A DNA stretch of 61,394 nucleotides from Candidatus Mediterraneibacter quadrami. Its GTDB lineage: Bacteria > Bacillota > Clostridia > Lachnospirales > Lachnospiraceae. Positions 33,318 to 41,543 of the stretch are shown piece after piece. Numbering within the stretch: position 1 is the stretch's first letter; each line of letters begins with the position of its first letter. The position numbers and the translations under genes were made by a program. The stretch lies in NCBI GenBank assembly GCA_019120575.1, contig DWUU01000008.1, forward strand, positions 1 to 61,394, written 5' to 3'. Under the pieces are notes generated by a model. It was not told where the DNA came from. It searched no databases and saw only the letters and a list, made by a program, of their open reading frames with translations.

Positions 33318-34148
33318 ATGGACAGGTTTTATATCATTCCCAACCTGTTAAAGGACGGGGATTTTGCGATTACAAATAAAATAAAAAATTATATCGAAAG
33401 CCGGGGGCGCCGCTGCTATACCGCAGAAAAAGACAGCGACGGACATATCATTCCCGGAACGGTTCCTGACGACGCGCAGTGCGGCCTTGTGCTTGGAGGA
33501 GACGGCACACTGATTCGTTCGGTCCGTGACCTCGGAGAGAGGAACCTCCCGCTTCTCGGTATTAATCTGGGAACCCTCGGCTATCTGGCAGAAGTGGATC
33601 TTGATAACTATAAAGAGGCGCTGGAGCTTCTTTTTGACGGAACGCCGGACATTGAAGAGCGGATGATGCTCTGCGGTTCGTATGAGGGCGGCCTGGACAT
33701 TGCCATGAACGATATCGTTCTTGCAAGAGAGGGGAAGATCCGGATCATCAATTTCAATATTTATGTGGACGGAAGCCTGCTGAACAGTTACCATGCGGAC
33801 GGCGTGATTATATCCACGCCGACCGGAAGCACCGGGTACAACCTGTCCGCCGGAGGCCCCATTGTCGAGCCCACCGCGCAGATGATCGTTGTCACACCGA
33901 TCTGTTCCCATGCGCTGAATACGAGCAGCATCGTCCTTTCGGCGGACGATACGATCGAGGTGGAGATCGGAGAGGGACGGTACGGAAGGCAGGAGAAAGT
34001 TTCCCTGTGCTTTGACGGCGCCGAACAGATCACCCTTGTGACCGGTGACAGGGTTGTTATTAAACGTTCAGAAAGAGCGGCGCGCCTCATCAAACTTGAG
34101 AGTGAAAGCTTTATGAAAACATTACGCAGGAAGATGAAAGGAAACTGA
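33318..34148 (+). CDS. nadK: NAD kinase
   Basis: A 276-residue kinase making NADP+. The family motifs are present: LGGDGTLIRSVRDL (GGDGT), GINLGTLGYLAEVD, AMNDIVLAREG (NE/D motif), and the conserved TPTGSTGYNLSAGGPIV. Length and gene order (tlyA-nadK-argR-recN) are typical. A GAGGTAGAG-type ribosome binding site precedes ATG 33318. Confidence 0.96.
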   Translation: MDRFYIIPNLLKDGDFAITNKIKNYIESRGRRCYTAEKDSDGHIIPGTVPDDAQCGLVLGGDGTLIRSVRDLGERNLPLLGINLGTLGYLAEVDLDNYKEALELLFDGTPDIEERMMLCGSYEGGLDIAMNDIVLAREGKIRIINFNIYVDGSLLNSYHADGVIISTPTGSTGYNLSAGGPIVEPTAQMIVVTPICSHALNTSSIVLSADDTIEVEIGEGRYGRQEKVSLCFDGAEQITLVTGDRVVIKRSERAARLIKLESESFMKTLRRKMKGN

Positions 34149-34152
34149 AAAA

Positions 34153-34611
34153 ATGAAAGTCAGCAGACATGCAAAAATCATCGAACTCATCAGCCGGCAT
34201 GACATCGAGACCCAGGAGGAACTGGCGGATTATCTGAACAATGCCGGGTTTAAAGTAACCCAGGCTACGGTATCCAGGGATATACGCGATCTGAACCTCA
34301 CCAAGGTTGCCGTGAGCGGAGGAAGACAGAAATATGTCGTACACCGGCACGCCGAGCCGGAACTCAACGAAAAATATATGCGTGTGCTCAGGGACGGATT
34401 CCTTTCCATGGATATGGCGCAGAACATCCTCGTGATCAAAACAGTGTCCGGAATGGCCATGGCGGTTGCCGCTGCAGTGGACGCCATGCGGTGGAATGAA
34501 GTTGTGGGCTGCATCGCCGGAGATGATACGATCATGTGCGCGATCCGCACCGTTGAAGACACAGCGGCGGTAATGGAAAAGATCAGGAAGATAGTAGCCA
34601 AAGGAGTATAG
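34153..34611 (+). CDS. argR: Arginine repressor ArgR
   Basis: A 152-residue regulator. The N-terminal winged helix (IELISRHDIETQEELADYL, VTQATVSRDIRDLNL) binds ARG boxes; the C-terminal hexamerisation domain has the arginine-contact GCIAGDDTIMCAIRT. It controls arginine metabolism. It lies in the conserved nadK-argR-recN order four bases after nadK. Confidence 0.95.
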   Translation: MKVSRHAKIIELISRHDIETQEELADYLNNAGFKVTQATVSRDIRDLNLTKVAVSGGRQKYVVHRHAEPELNEKYMRVLRDGFLSMDMAQNILVIKTVSGMAMAVAAAVDAMRWNEVVGCIAGDDTIMCAIRTVEDTAAVMEKIRKIVAKGV

Positions 34612-34619
34612 TTAAAAAT

Positions 34620-36296
34620 ATGTTAGTGAATCTTCACGTAAAGAATCTGGCTCTGATCGACGAGTCAGAAGTGGATTTCGGCCCCGGGCTTAATATCCTG
34701 ACCGGCGAGACCGGCGCGGGCAAATCCATTCTCATGGGTTCCGTAAACCTCGCCCTCGGCGGCCGGTACACGGCCGACATGCTGAGAAACGGCGCGGACA
34801 GCGGACTGGTCGAGCTGACGTTTTCCCTGGATAATGAAGAGATCATCCGCCGTCTTGCGGGAATGGATATCCGGGCCGAAGAGGGTATGGTCACGCTGAG
34901 CCGGCGTCTGATGGAAGGGCGGAGCATCTGCCGGATCAACGGCGAGACCGTAAGCATGGGCACGCTCAAAGAAGCGGCCGGCCTGCTGATCGACATTCAC
35001 GGCCAGCATGACAGTCAGACGCTGCTGAACCGGAAGAATCATCTGGCGCTTCTGGATCTCTATGCTGGCGACCGGATCGGGCCGCTGAAAGAAGCGATGG
35101 CTTCGGCCTGCAGCGAACTGCGAAGAATCGAGCGGGAGATCAGTGAAACGTCTCTTGATGATGAGAGCAGACGCCGGGAGCTTTCCCTGGCTGAATTTGA
35201 AGTACATGAGATCGAAGAGGCCGCCCTTACGGCAGGCGAGGATGAGGAGCTGGAAGACCGGTACCGCCGGATGACCCGGAGCCGGAGGATTACGGAGGCC
35301 GCTTCGGAGGCCTATCAGTATACGGCGGAGAAGGCCGGGGCGAACGCCAGCGACTGTTTAAGCCGCGCGATCCGTGCCTTTCAGGACATTGCGGAATTTG
35401 ACGGACAGGCCGCCCAGCTGTACAGCCAGCTCCTCGATACGGACAGCCTTCTGAACGATTTTAACAGAGAACTTTCCGAGTATACGAAAAGTTTTGAGTT
35501 TTCTGACGAAGAATACCGTGAGACAGAGGACCGGCTGAACCTTATTAATCATTTAAAGTCAAAATATGGCAGGACAATTCCTGCGGTCCTTGCATATTGT
35601 GCAGCAAAGCAGCAGAGAATAGAGGCACTGAATGATTATGAGGCGTTTTTAAACGGGCTTGAAGAAAAACGGATCCATGCAGAGAAAAAAGCCGCCGAAG
35701 CCGCACGACAGCTGAGCAGGCTGCGTCAGGAGCGCGCGCGGGAGTTTGTCCGCGAGATCCGGGAGCAGATGAGCGAGCTGAATTTCATGGACAACCGTCT
35801 GGAAATGCGGTTTACAGATACCGGACATTACAGTGCGGACGGAAGAGATGAAGCTGAATTCTACCTTGCCGTCAACCCGGGTGAGCCCTTAAAGCCCCTG
35901 GCTTCCATTGCATCCGGCGGAGAACTCTCCAGGATTATGCTGGCCGTAAAGACCGTGCTCGCTGACCGGGAGGACACGCCGACCCTTATTTTCGATGAGA
36001 TCGATGCGGGAATATCCGGGATCACGGCGGACCGGGTCGGGGAAAAGCTGGCGCTCATCGCAAAGAACCGTCAGGTGATCTGTATCACCCATCTGCCGCA
36101 GATCGCGGCCGCTGCGGACAGTCATTTCCTGATCGAAAAGAACGCTGAAAGCGGATCTGTCCGTACACAGATCCGGAAGCTTGATGAAGAAGGCGCTGTT
36201 ATGGAGCTTGCAAGGATCCTCGGCGGTTCGAAGATCACGGACCAGATCATGGGAAGCGCCCGGGAGATGAAGGAACTGGCAGCAAGGGACAGATAA
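34620..36296 (+). CDS. recN: DNA repair protein RecN
   Basis: A 558-residue SMC-like ATPase for double-strand break repair. Walker A is GETGAGKSILMGSVN near residue 30; the ABC signature SGGELSRIMLAVK (about 435) and Walker B LIFDEIDAGISG follow a long coiled coil (about 150-350). Length is normal. A terminator follows. Confidence 0.96.
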   Translation: MLVNLHVKNLALIDESEVDFGPGLNILTGETGAGKSILMGSVNLALGGRYTADMLRNGADSGLVELTFSLDNEEIIRRLAGMDIRAEEGMVTLSRRLMEGRSICRINGETVSMGTLKEAAGLLIDIHGQHDSQTLLNRKNHLALLDLYAGDRIGPLKEAMASACSELRRIEREISETSLDDESRRRELSLAEFEVHEIEEAALTAGEDEELEDRYRRMTRSRRITEAASEAYQYTAEKAGANASDCLSRAIRAFQDIAEFDGQAAQLYSQLLDTDSLLNDFNRELSEYTKSFEFSDEEYRETEDRLNLINHLKSKYGRTIPAVLAYCAAKQQRIEALNDYEAFLNGLEEKRIHAEKKAAEAARQLSRLRQERAREFVREIREQMSELNFMDNRLEMRFTDTGHYSADGRDEAEFYLAVNPGEPLKPLASIASGGELSRIMLAVKTVLADREDTPTLIFDEIDAGISGITADRVGEKLALIAKNRQVICITHLPQIAAAADSHFLIEKNAESGSVRTQIRKLDEEGAVMELARILGGSKITDQIMGSAREMKELAARDR

Positions 36297-36332
36297 TACC
36301 AGACTGAAAAACGGGAAACCACACATACTAGA

Positions 36333-36362
36333 AACGGATGCCTGAATGGTATCCGTTTTTTC
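36333..36362 (+). terminator. Intrinsic terminator downstream of recN
   Basis: AACGGATGCC (36333-36342) pairs with GGTATCCGTT (36348-36357; one G-T pair) over a five-base loop, with a T-run to 36361. It separates recN from spoIVB, so spoIVB must have its own promoter or depend on read-through. Confidence 0.75.
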
Positions 36363-36385
36363 TTTCAGAGAAAGGATGTGAATGT

Positions 36386-37513
36386 ATGGCTGGAAACCGT
36401 AAATACAGGCTGGGATGCATTCTGGCAAGCCTGACGGCCGTCCTCGCGTGCGCCGCTGTCCGGAGTCTGAGTCCTGCGATTAATCCGGAAACCGGTCCGG
36501 ATATGTCCAGCGTGTCAGCCGACGCGGCGGGCGGTGCCGGTTCCGACAGCGGTCATACTGTTCTTCTGGGCGGGATGCCGGTCGGCATCTATATGGAGAC
36601 CGACGGCGTCATGGTCTTGAGTACCGAACAGGTCAGAGATACCGACGGCGATTATCATGATCCGTCAGCCGGGCTCATAAAGACGGGCGACTATATCACA
36701 GCCGTGGATCATCATCAGATCGAAGGGAAATCCGATCTTCTGGAGGCGGTGGACAGATGGGGAAATGAGGAGGTCACGCTGACACTCAGAAGAGATGACG
36801 CTGTCCTTGACGTACAGATGAAGCCGGCAGAATATGCGCCCGGAAAATACCGGCTTGGCATCTGGGTCCGTGATAATGTGCAGGGGCTTGGTACGGTCAC
36901 ATTTCTCACCGAAAACAACCGTTTCGGCGCGCTGGGCCACGGAATCCACGACATCGACACGAATCTCCTGATGTCGATCGACAGCGGACGGGTCTACCGC
37001 ACTTCGATCCGGGACATTACCAGAGGTCACAGTGGATCTCCGGGAACCATGGAAGGGGTCATTGTTTATAACAATTATAATATTCTGGGCAGCATTGACA
37101 AAAATACAGAGGCGGGGATCTATGGTTCGCTGGAACCGGACAGTGCTTTTTCCGGCGAAATAATCCCGGTCGATACGGCCCGGAAGGAAGAGATCCATAC
37201 CGGCGACGCCACGGTGCGGTGTTATGTGGACAACAGCCTGAAGGAATATCAGATTCGTGTGACAGATATCGACATGTCCGGAGCCGAGATCAACAAAGGG
37301 TTTGTCATCGAAGTGACGGATCCGGAGCTTCTTGAAATAACCGGCGGGATCATCCAGGGGATGAGCGGAAGCCCCATCCTTCAGGACGGGAAGCTGATCG
37401 GAGCGGTAACCCATGTCTTTGTCCAGGATTCGACAAAGGGATATGGCATATTTATAGAGAATATGCTGGAAGAGGCAGAAACGCCTGCTTTGTCGAATTT
37501 TGTGTCGAATTAG
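36386..37513 (+). CDS. spoIVB: SpoIVB serine peptidase
   Basis: A 375-residue forespore-secreted protease that signals activation of pro-sigma-K in the mother cell. An N-terminal signal-anchor helix (YRLGCILASLTAVLAC) is followed by a PDZ domain (VGIYMETDGVMVL to VTLTLRRD) and the S55 peptidase domain with GHGIHDIDT, TRGHSGSPG and the catalytic-serine motif GIIQGMSGSPIL followed by GAVTHVFVQD. ATG 36386 follows AAAGGATG. Two 0A boxes for spo0A overlap its last codons. Confidence 0.95.
   Translation: MAGNRKYRLGCILASLTAVLACAAVRSLSPAINPETGPDMSSVSADAAGGAGSDSGHTVLLGGMPVGIYMETDGVMVLSTEQVRDTDGDYHDPSAGLIKTGDYITAVDHHQIEGKSDLLEAVDRWGNEEVTLTLRRDDAVLDVQMKPAEYAPGKYRLGIWVRDNVQGLGTVTFLTENNRFGALGHGIHDIDTNLLMSIDSGRVYRTSIRDITRGHSGSPGTMEGVIVYNNYNILGSIDKNTEAGIYGSLEPDSAFSGEIIPVDTARKEEIHTGDATVRCYVDNSLKEYQIRVTDIDMSGAEINKGFVIEVTDPELLEITGGIIQGMSGSPILQDGKLIGAVTHVFVQDSTKGYGIFIENMLEEAETPALSNFVSN
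37491..37509 (+). promoter_or_regulatory. Two 0A boxes upstream of spo0A
   Basis: TGTCGAA occurs at 37491-37497 and again at 37503-37509, a direct repeat with a 12-base period, about one helical turn. This is the exact core of the Spo0A-binding 0A box. The pair overlaps the last codons of spoIVB and ends 20 bases before the -35 box of the spo0A promoter, a position suited to autoregulation by phosphorylated Spo0A. Confidence 0.75.
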
Positions 37514-37528
37514 TGTTACAAAATCTCC

Positions 37529-37557
37529 TTGATTCCGCATTTTCACGCGGATATAAT
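37529..37557 (+). promoter_or_regulatory. Promoter of spo0A
   Basis: TTGATT at 37529-37534 and TATAAT at 37552-37557 are separated by 17 bases, a good vegetative promoter. It lies downstream of the tandem 0A boxes and 56 bases before the spo0A start codon. Confidence 0.7.
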
Positions 37558-37612
37558 AAGCAGGTGGCGTTTTCAGGAAGAAAGGTTTCGAAAACTGTAA
37601 GGAGAGAAGAGG

Positions 37613-38401
37613 ATGGAGCAATTGAGTGTGGCCATTGCAGATGATAACCAGAAAATCCTCAATGTCCTGGGTGAGATCGTCAGCGCGGACAGGGAGCTTG
37701 ACCTCGTCGGGAAAGCGAAAAACGGCGAAGAGATGTGTCAGATCATTAAAGACAGACAGCCGGATGTTGTTCTTCTTGATCTGATCATGCCGAAAATGGA
37801 CGGACTGACCGTAATGGAAAAAGTGGGACAGGACCGGGCGATCCACAAACGACCGTATTTTATCGTGATCACGGCAGTGGGACAGGAAAAAATTACAGAA
37901 GATGCCTTTAATAAAGGGGCGAATTACTATATCATGAAACCGTTTAACAACCAGATGCTGCTGGAACGCATCAAATCCGTCCGGAACATGGCGCACGGTT
38001 CCGACCGGAAATGTGAGGACGGACATACGGAATCCGTAACCGGGGAAAATCTGGAGACAAGGGTGACCAATATGCTCCATGAGATCGGGATCCCCGCGCA
38101 TATCAAAGGATACCATTATCTCAGGGATGCGATCATCATGGCGGTCAACGACATGGACGTCCTCAACGCGATCACCAAGATCCTTTACCCTACGGTGGCG
38201 AAAAAGTATCAGACGACTTCAAGCCGTGTGGAGCGAGCCATACGGCACGCCATCGAGGTGGCGTGGAGCCGGGGAAAGCTGGATACGCTGGATGAACTGT
38301 TCGGCTATACGGTCAGCACCGGCAAAGGAAAGCCGACCAACTCGGAGTTTATCGCACTGATCGCGGATACGATCCAGCTGGAGTACAGGCATAAAAAGTG
38401 A
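37613..38401 (+). CDS. spo0A: Sporulation master regulator Spo0A
   Basis: A 262-residue response regulator. The receiver domain has the acidic pair D10-D11 and the phosphoacceptor D56 ([13 protein letters not shown]), with the conserved lysine in YYIMKPFN. The C-terminal effector domain has [19 protein letters not shown] and the recognition helix region [18 protein letters not shown]. It switches on entry to sporulation. A GGAGAGAAGAGG site precedes ATG 37613. The gene pair spoIVB-spo0A is a hallmark of endospore formers. Confidence 0.97.
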   Translation: MEQLSVAIADDNQKILNVLGEIVSADRELDLVGKAKNGEEMCQIIKDRQPDVVLLDLIMPKMDGLTVMEKVGQDRAIHKRPYFIVITAVGQEKITEDAFNKGANYYIMKPFNNQMLLERIKSVRNMAHGSDRKCEDGHTESVTGENLETRVTNMLHEIGIPAHIKGYHYLRDAIIMAVNDMDVLNAITKILYPTVAKKYQTTSSRVERAIRHAIEVAWSRGKLDTLDELFGYTVSTGKGKPTNSEFIALIADTIQLEYRHKK

Positions 38402-38410
38402 TAAAATCCT

Positions 38411-38438
38411 TTTCAACCGCGGGAGAATGGGGTATAAT
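38411..38438 (+). promoter_or_regulatory. Promoter of glgA
   Basis: TATAAT at 38433-38438, within the small palindrome GGTATAATACC, has a weak -35 candidate TTTCAA at 38411-38416, 16 bases upstream. It lies 58 bases before the glgA start codon. Confidence 0.45.
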
Positions 38439-38495
38439 ACCTTTTAACAGGTGCCTTGAGGGAATGAAGAAAGGCAGAAAGTGGAGGAACGTAAT

Positions 38496-39944
38496 ATGAA
38501 GAATATTTTGTTTGCTGCGTCTGAGTGTGTACCCTTTATAAAAACCGGAGGTCTTGCGGATGTTGCCGGTTCGCTTCCGAAAGATTTCGATAAGGAAAAA
38601 TACGACACAAGGGTTGTGCTTCCAAAGTACACGTGCATGAAGCAGGAATGGAAAGACCGTCTTGAGTATGTGACGCATTTTTATATGGATATTGCCGGAC
38701 AGGATCAGTATGTGGGCGTCCTTAAGACCGTACTCAATGATATCACATTCTACTTTATCGACAACGAACATTACTTCAGCGGATTTGCACCCTATGACGA
38801 AGATCCGAAGTGGGATATCGAGAAGTTCGCATTCTTCTCAAAAGCAGTCCTCAGCATCCTTCCCGTGATCGGATTCCGTCCGGATCTGATCCACTGCCAT
38901 GACTGGCAGACCGGACTGATCCCGGTATATCTCGATAATTTCCGTTATCTCGGTGAGTATTACCGCGGGATTAAGACTGTTATGACGATACATAACCTGA
39001 AGTTCCAGGGCGTATGGGATACGAAGACTGTCAGGGGCATTACCGGGCTTCCTGAGTACTATTTTGTTCCGGACAAGATGGAAGCCTACAAGGACGCCAA
39101 CCTTCTGAAGGGCGGCATTGTCTATGCGGATAAAGTAACGACCGTAAGCAACAGCTACGCGGAAGAGATCAAAACCCCGTTCTACGGCGAGGGACTTGAC
39201 GGACTGCTGTCCGCACGCTCCAATGATCTGTGCGGCATCGTGAACGGACTGGATTATGACGACTGGAATCCGGAGACAGACAACCGGATCGCAAAGAATT
39301 TCAATATCAGCAACTTCCGCAAAAACAAGCCGGTCAACAAGACCTGCCTCCAGGAGGAGCTTGGACTGGAGAAAGACCCGAAAGTTATGATGATCGGTAT
39401 GGTTTCCCGTCTGACAGACCAGAAAGGCTTCGACCTTGTGGACTATATGATGGATGAACTCTGTCAGGATGCGGTACAGATCGTTGTACTCGGCACGGGC
39501 GATGTGAAATACGAGAATATGTTCCGCCACTTTGCATGGAAATATTCCGGACGTGTATCGGCGAATATTTATTATTCCGACGAGCTCTCACACCGGATCT
39601 ATGCGTCATGCGACGCATTCCTCATGCCGTCGCTCTTTGAGCCCTGCGGACTCAGCCAGCTGATGAGCCTTCGTTACGGCACGCTCCCGATCGTACGTGA
39701 GACGGGCGGACTGAAGGATACAGTGGAAGCATACAACGAATTCGAGAAGACCGGCACGGGCTTCAGCTTCTGCAATTACAATGCGCATGAGATGCTCAAT
39801 ACGATCCGTTATGCGGAGCGCATCTACTATGATAAGAAGAGAGACTGGAACAAGATCGTGGAACAGGCTATGGCGAAAGACTTCTCATGGAAGAATTCCG
39901 CAAGACAGTACGAGGATCTCTACCGAGGCCTGATCGGCGAATAG
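38496..39944 (+). CDS. glgA: Glycogen synthase (ADP-glucose type)
   Basis: A 482-residue GT5 glycosyltransferase that extends alpha-1,4-glucan. The ADP-glucose motif FIKTGGLADVAGSLP is at the N-terminus, HDWQTGLIPVY in the middle, and the catalytic PSLFEPCGLSQL near residue 380. ATG 38496 was chosen because GGAGG sits eight bases upstream; the in-frame ATG at 38481 precedes that site. No other glg genes are adjacent, so it may be an orphan copy. Confidence 0.93.
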   Translation: MKNILFAASECVPFIKTGGLADVAGSLPKDFDKEKYDTRVVLPKYTCMKQEWKDRLEYVTHFYMDIAGQDQYVGVLKTVLNDITFYFIDNEHYFSGFAPYDEDPKWDIEKFAFFSKAVLSILPVIGFRPDLIHCHDWQTGLIPVYLDNFRYLGEYYRGIKTVMTIHNLKFQGVWDTKTVRGITGLPEYYFVPDKMEAYKDANLLKGGIVYADKVTTVSNSYAEEIKTPFYGEGLDGLLSARSNDLCGIVNGLDYDDWNPETDNRIAKNFNISNFRKNKPVNKTCLQEELGLEKDPKVMMIGMVSRLTDQKGFDLVDYMMDELCQDAVQIVVLGTGDVKYENMFRHFAWKYSGRVSANIYYSDELSHRIYASCDAFLMPSLFEPCGLSQLMSLRYGTLPIVRETGGLKDTVEAYNEFEKTGTGFSFCNYNAHEMLNTIRYAERIYYDKKRDWNKIVEQAMAKDFSWKNSARQYEDLYRGLIGE

Positions 39945-39979
39945 GTTCCGGATATAAAAGTACAGGAGATTAAGACCAG

Positions 39980-40849
39980 ATGAAGATTATTGACAGACTG
40001 AATGACGGCAGGATCCATATTTCTTTCGAGGTATTCCCGCCGAAGAAAGATGAAGATTATGAAAAGGTTGCAGCGGCGACAGATGAGATTGCGAAGCTGG
40101 ATCCGGCCTTTATCAGTGTGACATACGGTGCGGGCGGCGGCACCAGCAAGAATACGGCGCGCATCGCCGCCCACATCAAAAATGATCTGAATATGTTAAG
40201 CCTTGCGCATCTCACCTGCGCATCTTCGACGAAAGAAGAGGTGCGCGGGGTGATCCGCAACCTGAAGGAACTGGGCATCGAGAACATCCTTGCCCTCAGG
40301 GGCGACATTCCGGCCGGCATGATCTTCCCCACGGAGGAACGGTTCCGGTATGCATTTGAGCTTGTAGAGGAGATCCGCCGTTCCGGCGATTTCTGCATCG
40401 GCGCCGCATGCTATCCGGAAGGCCATGTGGAAAATGAGCACAAGGAAGACGATATCCGTTATCTGAAGCAGAAAGTGGACTGCGGGGTGGATTTCCTGAC
40501 TACGCAGATGTTTTTTGATAACGATATCCATTATAATTTCCTGTACAGGATCCGTGAAGCCGGCATCACCGTGCCCGTTCTTCCGGGCATTATGCCGATC
40601 ACAAGCGCTTCCCAGATGAAGCGCAGCCAGGAACTTTCCGGAACCGTGTTCCCGCGCAGATTCCTGGCCATTCTCGACCGGTTCGGTCATTCGCCGGCAG
40701 CCATGAAGCAGGCCGGCATTGCATATGCAACGGATCAGATCATCGATCTGCTGGCAAACGGCGTGAAGAACATCCACATTTATTCCATGAATAAACCGGA
40801 TGTGGCGGCAGCGATTATGAACAACCTGTCAGATGTTATAAAAGCGTAG
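39980..40849 (+). CDS. metF: Methylenetetrahydrofolate reductase
   Basis: A 289-residue flavoprotein reducing 5,10-methylene- to 5-methyltetrahydrofolate. Family motifs are ISFEVFPPKKDEDY at the N-terminus, SVTYGAGGGTSKNT and LRGDIPAG, and FLTTQMFFDNDIHY. It is followed by the MetH reactivation protein and metH, so it supplies their methyl donor. ATG 39980 follows CAGGAGAT. Confidence 0.94.
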   Translation: MKIIDRLNDGRIHISFEVFPPKKDEDYEKVAAATDEIAKLDPAFISVTYGAGGGTSKNTARIAAHIKNDLNMLSLAHLTCASSTKEEVRGVIRNLKELGIENILALRGDIPAGMIFPTEERFRYAFELVEEIRRSGDFCIGAACYPEGHVENEHKEDDIRYLKQKVDCGVDFLTTQMFFDNDIHYNFLYRIREAGITVPVLPGIMPITSASQMKRSQELSGTVFPRRFLAILDRFGHSPAAMKQAGIAYATDQIIDLLANGVKNIHIYSMNKPDVAAAIMNNLSDVIKA

Positions 40850-40858
40850 GGTATCAGT

Positions 40859-41500
40859 ATGAAGAGACGGACAGATGAGGCCGTCCGATATCTGGGATAT
40901 GGAAAAAAAGCGGCAGATGAGAGGACCCGCAGGATGGTCGATGAGGCTTTCCTGGAGCTGGAACAGTCAGCGGATCCGAAATCCATCTGCCGAATTTTTG
41001 ATATAGGCCGGAATTCAGAGGACGGTATAGAGATTGGGAATCTGACAATTATAAGCCACAGTCTTGCACGCAATCTGCGGGGCTGCGACAAAGCGGTGCT
41101 TTTTTGCGCCACGCTGGGCGCGGAGACGGACCGGCTGATTCGCAGGGCCTCCATAACGGATATGAGCCGCGCAGTCATTCTGCAGGCATGCGCAGCGGCT
41201 TATCTTGAAGAGTACTGTGATGAACAGCAGCGTCTGATCGGAGAGGAGATGGCCCGCGAGGAGCGGTTCCTCAGGCCCAGATTCAGCCCGGGATACGGAG
41301 ACTTTGACATCCATTACCAGGAGCCGGTCATGCGGATGCTGGACTGTGCGAAACAGATCGGGCTGTCCATGACAGACGGCTATATGATGACCCCGTCCAA
41401 ATCGGTGACCGCTGTGATCGGCGCCGGACCGGACCGGCCCGGATGCGTGCCGGAGGGGTGTGAGAGCTGCAGGAAAGCAGACTGCCCGTACCGGAGATAA
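40859..41500 (+). CDS. Methionine synthase reactivation-domain protein
   Basis: A 213-residue stand-alone version of the AdoMet-binding activation domain of MetH. It shows RYLGYGKKAADERTRRM at the start, the mid-protein CATLGAETDRLIRR, and the AdoMet-pocket motif RFSPGYGDFDIHYQ with MTPSKSVTAVIG near the end. The C-terminal cysteines (CESCRKADCPYR) may bind iron or cobalamin. It lies between metF and a metH that lacks this domain, so it should reactivate oxidised cobalamin in that enzyme. Confidence 0.88.
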   Translation: MKRRTDEAVRYLGYGKKAADERTRRMVDEAFLELEQSADPKSICRIFDIGRNSEDGIEIGNLTIISHSLARNLRGCDKAVLFCATLGAETDRLIRRASITDMSRAVILQACAAAYLEEYCDEQQRLIGEEMAREERFLRPRFSPGYGDFDIHYQEPVMRMLDCAKQIGLSMTDGYMMTPSKSVTAVIGAGPDRPGCVPEGCESCRKADCPYRR

Positions 41501-41543
41501 TCCGGACGGAAAAATACAAAACAGACACGTGAAAGGATAACTT

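Noticed and set aside
36304-36330. CATACTA at 36324 as the -10 box of a sigma-G promoter for spoIVB
   Set aside because: The only -35-like sequence (TGAAAA) is 13 bases away, too close for sigma-G, and a terminator follows directly at 36333.
36665-38116. A 483-codon minus-strand frame across spoIVB and spo0A
   Set aside because: It spans two unmistakable genes, their intergenic promoter and the 0A boxes; the translated product has no recognisable domain.
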